A stretch of DNA of 9,515 nt. Source: Comamonadaceae bacterium (GTDB taxonomy: Bacteria; Pseudomonadota; Gammaproteobacteria; Burkholderiales; Burkholderiaceae_C). The translations under genes and the position numbers were made by a program. The notes under the pieces are model-generated. The model had not been told where the DNA came from. It did not search any database and saw nothing but the letters and a program-made list of their open reading frames with translations. Of this stretch, positions 6,180-9,515 are shown in pieces. Location: positions 1 to 9,515 of the forward strand of contig CANCDA010000093.1 of NCBI GenBank assembly GCA_947374705.1. Direction: 5' to 3'. Numbering within the stretch: position 1 is the first letter of the stretch; every line of letters begins with the position of its first letter.

Positions 6180-6584
6180 CTTGATGTATTGCTCCTTCCC
6201 CCGCTGGGGGAAGGCTGGGATGGGGGCACTGCAAGTGACAAGCGTTAGCTGATCAGCGATCACCTGAAGTACCCCTTCTAAATTCAGAAATGGCGCATTC
6301 GTCGGGAATCGCAGCACGTAAAAGCCCTGCGATTTCAAAAATGCGTCCCGCTTGGCGTCATACGCCCCTTGCTCTTCGTGTTGCGAGCCATCCAGTTCGA
6401 TCACCAGTGGGGGCGACAGGCAGACGAAATCAGCAACGTATGAACCAATGGGGTGTTGACGTCGGAACTTGACCCCCAGTTGCTCACCGCGCAGACGCGA
6501 CCACAAACGACGCTCGGCATCCGTCATCGCCCGGCGCAAGACGCGGGCGTTGACTTGGGCGGTGGTGCTTGCTTGATGTTGCAT
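6177..6584 (-). CDS. DUF559 endonuclease-domain protein
   Basis: A 135-residue protein of the DUF559 family, related to Vsr-type and other PD-(D/E)XK nuclease folds. Visible family blocks are MTDAERRLWSRLR (20-32), LGVKFRRQHPIGSYVADFVC (36-55) and LVIELDGSQHEE (60-71), followed by YDAKRDAFLKSQGFYVLRF (75-93). Candidate metal ligands are Asp52, Glu63 and Asp65, with His69 nearby; all are present. No function is established for these small stand-alone proteins. The last 18 or so residues (SAPIPAFPQRGKE...) are encoded by the palindromic repeat copy at 6192-6228 and are probably not part of the fold. The ATG at 6584 lacks a clear ribosome binding site. The gene interrupts the fadN-fadA pair and is bracketed by inverted repeats, suggesting acquisition as a unit. 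Confidence 0.86.
   Translation of the reverse strand: MQHQASTTAQVNARVLRRAMTDAERRLWSRLRGEQLGVKFRRQHPIGSYVADFVCLSPPLVIELDGSQHEEQGAYDAKRDAFLKSQGFYVLRFPTNAPFLNLEGVLQVIADQLTLVTCSAPIPAFPQRGKEQYIK
6192..6228 (-). repeat. Palindromic repeat copy A (3' flank of DUF559 gene)
   Basis: Read on the minus strand the unit is a 14-nt flank (TGCCCCCATCCCAG) followed by a perfect 9-bp stem with a 3-nt loop, CCTTCCCCC / GGGGGAAGG (6214-6194), then AG. It differs from copy B at two of 37 positions and faces the opposite way. It overlaps the coding sequence for the DUF559 C-terminus. Confidence 0.9.
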
Positions 6585-6606
6585 CTTTGAAGTTGGTTGG
6601 ATTGTC

Positions 6607-6643
6607 TGCCCCCATCCCTGCCTTCCCCCAGAGGGGGAAGGAG
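6607..6643 (+). repeat. Palindromic repeat copy B (5' flank of DUF559 gene)
   Basis: A 14-nt flank (TGCCCCCATCCCTG) precedes a perfect 9-bp stem with an AGA loop, CCTTCCCCC / GGGGGAAGG (6621-6641), then AG. It lies in the 70-nt gap between the fadN-like stop (6655) and the DUF559 start (6584), and the inverted partner is copy A. Confidence 0.9.
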
Positions 6644-6654
6644 AGGAGGCAGCA

Positions 6655-9066
6655 TCAGTTGCGAACCGGTTTGCCGGTGGACATCATGCCCATGATGCGT
6701 TCCTGCGTTTTGGGGTGGGTCAGCAGCGAGCAGAAAGCCTGGCGCTCCAGGGTCATCAGGTACTCCTCGGACACCAAGCTGCCAGCATCCACATCACCAC
6801 CGCAGAGCACATTCGCAATCAGGCTGGCAATGTGAAAATCGTGCGCGCTGATGAAGCCGCCGTCGCGCATATTGACGAGTTGCCCTTTGATGGTGGTCAC
6901 GCCACTGCGCCCGGCCACTGCGAACAAGCGCTGGTGCGGTGGGCGATAGCCCGAGCGGGCCATGGCCTTGGCCTCGTTAATCGCCACAAACAAGAGTTCG
7001 TCCTTGTGCGGCACGATCACATCACGGTCCAACAGATAGCCCAGTTTGCGTGACTCGATAGCGCTGGTGCCTACCTTGGCCATGGCCGCTGCGGTGAAGC
7101 CTTCGGTGAGGAAGGGCAGGATGTCTTTGCCCGTGGAGCTTGCTGCATTTTCTGCGGCACGCCGTGCGATGTAGGTCAAACCACCCGCACCGGGTACCAG
7201 GCCCACACCCACTTCCACCAAGCCGATGTAGCTCTCCATCGCCACCACACGTTTGGCCGAGTACACCGCCAACTCGCAGCCGCCACCCAGGGCCAAGCCG
7301 CGCACCGCCGACACCGTGGGCACGCTGGCATAGCGCAAGCGCAGCATGAGTTGCTGCAAAGCCTTCTCCATGTCGTTGATCAGAGGCGCGCCGCCCTGCA
7401 TGAAGACGGGCAGCATGGCTTGCAGATCAGCCCCAGCAGAGAACATCTCGTCTGGTGACCAGATCACCAAGCCTGCGTAGTCTTTTTCGACCATGTCGAT
7501 GGCCCGTGTCAGGCCCTGCGTCACATCTGGGCTGATGGCGTGCATCTTGGTTTTGATGCTGGCGATCAGGACGCTGTCAGTCTCGTTTTCATCCAGCACC
7601 CACAAGCGGATGGCTTCGTCTTCATGCAGCGTCTTGCCCGCTGTCTGCGCACGCACCGCACCAGAGCCCAGCACACTCTCAGGGAAGTGCTGTCGCGTAT
7701 AGACCGGTAAGTCATGGCGTGGCTCGAATTTTTGCGTGCTCGGGTTCCAGGAGCCCTGAGACGTGTGCACGCCACCGGCCTCGGCCACTGGCCCTGTGAA
7801 CACCCAATCAGGCAGCGGCGCGTTGCACAAAGCACGGCCCGCGGCTATGTCCTCTTGCACCATGCGGGCCACGTCCAACCAGCCTGCTTCTTGCCAGAGT
7901 TCAAACGGGCCTTGGCTCATACCAAAACCCCAGCGCATGGCGTAATCCACGTCACGCGCAGTATCCGCAATGGTGGCCAGGTGCACCGCGGCGTAGTGAA
8001 AGCTGTTGCGCAGAATGGCCCAGAGGAATTTGCCCTGCACGCTCTCGCTATTGCGCAAGAGCTTCAAGCGCTCTGTAGCCGGTTTTTTCAAGATGCGGGC
8101 GAAGATATCGTCAGCCTTTTGACCCGAAGGCACGTAGTCGCCACTGACGCCATCAAAGCGCAAGATGTCGCGCCCCACCTTCTTGAAGAAACCTGCCTTG
8201 CTTTTTTGCCCCAGGTTGCCTTTGTCAAGCAGTGTCTTGAGCACGGTGGGCGTGCCGAAACTTTCATAAAAAGGATCGGTCTCGGCGCTCAGCGTGTCCT
8301 GCAAGGTCTTGATGACGTGGGCCATGGTGTCCAGCCCCACCACGTCGGCCGTGCGGAAGGTGCCCGAACTGGCGCGCCCGAGCTTCTTGCCGGTGAGGTC
8401 GTCCACCACGTCATACGGCAGCCCGTAGTTCTCCGCTTCCTTCATGGTGGCCAACATACCGGCGATGCCGATGCGGTTGGCGATGAAGTTGGGCGTGTCC
8501 TTGGCGCGCACCACGCTCTTGCCCAGCGCGCTGGTGACAAAAGTTTCCAGATCGTCCAGCACTTGCGGCTGCGTGGTGGGCGTGTTGATGATCTCGACCA
8601 GCGCCATATAGCGCGGTGGGTTGAAGAAATGAATGCCGCAAAAACGCGGCTTGATTTCTTCGGGCAAGGCCGCGCTCAATTGCGTGATGGACAGGCCCGA
8701 GGTGTTGGAGGCCAGCAAGGCGTGCTGGGCAACGAAGGGGGCGATCTTTGTGTAGAGGTCAAGCTTCCAGTCCATGCGCTCGGCGATGGCCTCGATGATG
8801 AGGTCGCAGTCGCGCAACTGCTCCATGTGCTCTTCGTAATTGGCCTGGCCAATCAGTGCGGCGTCTTCGGGCACGCCCAGCGGGGCGGGACTGAGTTTTT
8901 TCAGCCCCTCGATGGCTTTGCTGACAATGCCGTTTTTGGGGCCTTCTTTGGCGGGTAGGTCGAACAGGATGACGGACACCCCGACATTGACCAGATGCGC
9001 CGCGATCTGTGCGCCCATCACACCGGCGCCGAGGACGGCGACTTTTTTGACTTGGTATCGACTCAT
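6655..9066 (-). CDS. fadN: 3-hydroxyacyl-CoA dehydrogenase / enoyl-CoA hydratase, FadN-type
   Basis: An 803-residue bifunctional beta-oxidation enzyme with the dehydrogenase half first, as in Bacillus FadN and unlike E. coli FadB. The NAD-binding Rossmann motif LGAGVMG lies at 12-18. The dehydrogenase active site shows SNTS (120-123), His146 in IHFFNPP and Glu158. DTPNFIANRIG (190-200) leads into the C-terminal dehydrogenase domain, which runs to about 400. The crotonase domain occupies roughly the last 310 residues, with FSAGADL (542-548) and both hydratase glutamates, Glu598 in GGGCE and Glu618 in GLVEVGVG, so hydratase activity is expected. The ATG at 9066 is preceded by AGGAG (9077-9073) with six bases of spacing; an open extension of seven residues upstream would bypass it. 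It lies 107 nt after the acyl-CoA dehydrogenase gene, a gap holding two palindromes. Confidence 0.94.
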   Translation of the reverse strand: MSRYQVKKVAVLGAGVMGAQIAAHLVNVGVSVILFDLPAKEGPKNGIVSKAIEGLKKLSPAPLGVPEDAALIGQANYEEHMEQLRDCDLIIEAIAERMDWKLDLYTKIAPFVAQHALLASNTSGLSITQLSAALPEEIKPRFCGIHFFNPPRYMALVEIINTPTTQPQVLDDLETFVTSALGKSVVRAKDTPNFIANRIGIAGMLATMKEAENYGLPYDVVDDLTGKKLGRASSGTFRTADVVGLDTMAHVIKTLQDTLSAETDPFYESFGTPTVLKTLLDKGNLGQKSKAGFFKKVGRDILRFDGVSGDYVPSGQKADDIFARILKKPATERLKLLRNSESVQGKFLWAILRNSFHYAAVHLATIADTARDVDYAMRWGFGMSQGPFELWQEAGWLDVARMVQEDIAAGRALCNAPLPDWVFTGPVAEAGGVHTSQGSWNPSTQKFEPRHDLPVYTRQHFPESVLGSGAVRAQTAGKTLHEDEAIRLWVLDENETDSVLIASIKTKMHAISPDVTQGLTRAIDMVEKDYAGLVIWSPDEMFSAGADLQAMLPVFMQGGAPLINDMEKALQQLMLRLRYASVPTVSAVRGLALGGGCELAVYSAKRVVAMESYIGLVEVGVGLVPGAGGLTYIARRAAENAASSTGKDILPFLTEGFTAAAMAKVGTSAIESRKLGYLLDRDVIVPHKDELLFVAINEAKAMARSGYRPPHQRLFAVAGRSGVTTIKGQLVNMRDGGFISAHDFHIASLIANVLCGGDVDAGSLVSEEYLMTLERQAFCSLLTHPKTQERIMGMMSTGKPVRN

Positions 9067-9080
9067 TGCATTCTCCTGTT

Positions 9081-9115
9081 CCCTCACCCAACGGGGGAGG
9101 GCTAGGGTGGGGGCT
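9081..9115 (-). repeat. Palindromic repeat copy C
   Basis: Read on the minus strand the flank AGCCCCCACCCTAG is followed by a 9-bp stem with a 3-nt loop (9101-9081), one stem pair mismatched. The flank matches copy A at 11 of 14 positions. It lies just upstream of the fadN-like ribosome binding site, so it would be within the leader or intercistronic RNA. Confidence 0.75.
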
Positions 9116-9124
9116 TGCCTTGCC

Positions 9125-9159
9125 CGCCCTCACCCCTGCCCTCTCCCAGAGGGAGAGGG
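9125..9159 (+). repeat. Palindromic repeat copy D
   Basis: The flank CGCCCTCACCCCTG (11 of 14 matches to copy B) precedes a perfect 9-bp stem with an AGA loop, CCCTCTCCC / GGGAGAGGG (9139-9159). The stem bases differ from copies A and B but pairing is kept. It diverges from copy C with nine bases between, giving a REPIN-like doublet downstream of the acyl-CoA dehydrogenase stop. No T-run follows, so it is not a standard terminator. Confidence 0.75.
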
Positions 9160-9173
9160 GGTTAATAATCACA

Positions 9174-9515
9174 TCAGGCCAAGGCCAAATCTGTGTCCAT
9201 CAGCACCTTCGCCCCAGCACGCGCAGTGCGCGTCAACATGGCGGTCTCAGGCAAGAGTTTGGCGAAATAAAAACGGGCGGTTTGCAACTTGGCGGGGTAG
9301 AAGGGGTCGGCGTTGCCTGCAGCCATTTCACGCAAGGCGACTTGTGCCATGCGGGCAAAGAAGTAGGAAAACACCAAGTGACCTGCCACGCGCAAATAGT
9401 CCACCGCCGCTGCGCCCACTTCGTCCGGGTTTTGCATGCCTTTGAAGCCGATCTCGGTGGTGAACTTGCTCATCTGCTCACCCAGCGTTGCCAGTGGGCC
9501 AATGAACTCGGCCAT
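9174..9515 (-). CDS. Acyl-CoA dehydrogenase, C-terminal part
   Basis: The last 113 codons of a flavin-dependent acyl-CoA dehydrogenase, the first step of the cycle, of the long type (about 590-600 residues) common in Proteobacteria. The segment AVDYLRVAGHLVFSYFFARMAQVAL and the block KLQTARFYFAKLLPETAML match the extra C-terminal helical domain found in this group (Pfam Acyl-CoA_dh_C). The FAD-binding and catalytic parts lie beyond the right edge. The first codon in the window is ATG but is almost certainly internal, as an independent 113-residue protein of this domain is not expected. It precedes the fadN-like gene in the same direction, consistent with one operon. Confidence 0.88.
   Translation of the reverse strand: MAEFIGPLATLGEQMSKFTTEIGFKGMQNPDEVGAAAVDYLRVAGHLVFSYFFARMAQVALREMAAGNADPFYPAKLQTARFYFAKLLPETAMLTRTARAGAKVLMDTDLALA

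Larger units (their letters stand above)
6192..6643 (-). mobile_element. Putative cassette: DUF559 gene between inverted palindromic repeats
   Basis: Copies A and B form a 37-bp inverted repeat with two mismatches around a 378-bp interior that is nearly all DUF559 coding sequence. The 452-bp unit lies between two genes that normally act together. No target-site duplication is obvious at its edges and no transposase is encoded, so mobility is inferred only from arrangement. The same divergent pair of palindromes without a gene occurs at 9081-9159. Confidence 0.35.

Noticed and set aside
6180..6660. Target-site duplication around the DUF559 cassette
   Set aside because: The sequences outside copies A and B share only a few scattered bases (CATCA-like), which is no better than chance.
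7714..8958. A 414-codon open frame on the plus strand opposite the fadN-like gene
   Set aside because: It is antisense to a clearly real gene with full domain motifs. Its composition (many His, Gln, Arg and Gly) is what the complement of a GC-rich gene gives, and no family motif or ribosome binding site was seen.
9081..9159. Rho-independent terminator after the acyl-CoA dehydrogenase gene
   Set aside because: The hairpins are strong but no U-tract follows on the minus strand, and the same unit occurs at other places in the window with the orientation of a repeat family.
6192..9159. CRISPR array formed by the four similar repeats
   Set aside because: The copies alternate in orientation, are far apart and have no regular spacers; no cas gene is present.

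Overview
The window looks like a chromosomal segment of a GC-rich betaproteobacterium, most likely a member of the Comamonadaceae (Rhodoferax, Polaromonas or a relative). This is an inference from the style of the encoded proteins (prfC beginning V-T-Y-A-P-E-T, the reversed-order FadB/FadN, the YciA and YigI-type thioesterases) and from the intergenic palindromes. No rRNA, tRNA or CRISPR array is visible. All genes but one lie on the minus strand, so the biological reading direction is mostly right to left.

Right half (about 3655-9515, minus strand): a fatty-acid beta-oxidation gene cluster. In transcription order it holds the C-terminal end of an acyl-CoA dehydrogenase, a two-domain 3-hydroxyacyl-CoA dehydrogenase/enoyl-CoA hydratase with the dehydrogenase half first (FadN order), a small DUF559 endonuclease-like gene, a thiolase (FadA-like), a crotonase whose active-site pattern suggests an enoyl-CoA isomerase, and a YigI-type hotdog thioesterase. 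Together they cover the whole cycle (oxidation, hydration, second oxidation, thiolysis), an auxiliary step for unsaturated chains, and a thioesterase that could release CoA from slowly processed intermediates. Gaps are short (9-107 nt) and several genes have good AGGAG-type ribosome binding sites, so an operon is likely.

Middle (1244-3637): an ATM1/HMT1-type ABC exporter with fused membrane and ATPase domains (minus) is divergent from a YciA-type acyl-CoA thioesterase (plus), which converges on the beta-oxidation cluster. Their shared upstream region carries a REP-like imperfect palindrome.

Left end (1-1207): the N-terminal 183 codons of peptide chain release factor 3 (prfC), preceded by a compact ParD/ParE toxin-antitoxin pair with a recognisable promoter and a palindromic operator candidate.

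The most interesting structure is a family of short GC-rich palindromes (9-bp stem, 3-nt loop, with a conserved 14-nt 5' flank). One divergent pair stands almost empty upstream of the fadN-like gene. A second divergent pair, with a 37-bp inverted repeat differing at only two positions, brackets the DUF559 gene inside the beta-oxidation operon. This resembles the relation of REPIN doublets to a REP-associated gene, but with a nuclease-fold protein instead of a tyrosine transposase. The idea is an inference that needs genome-wide testing.
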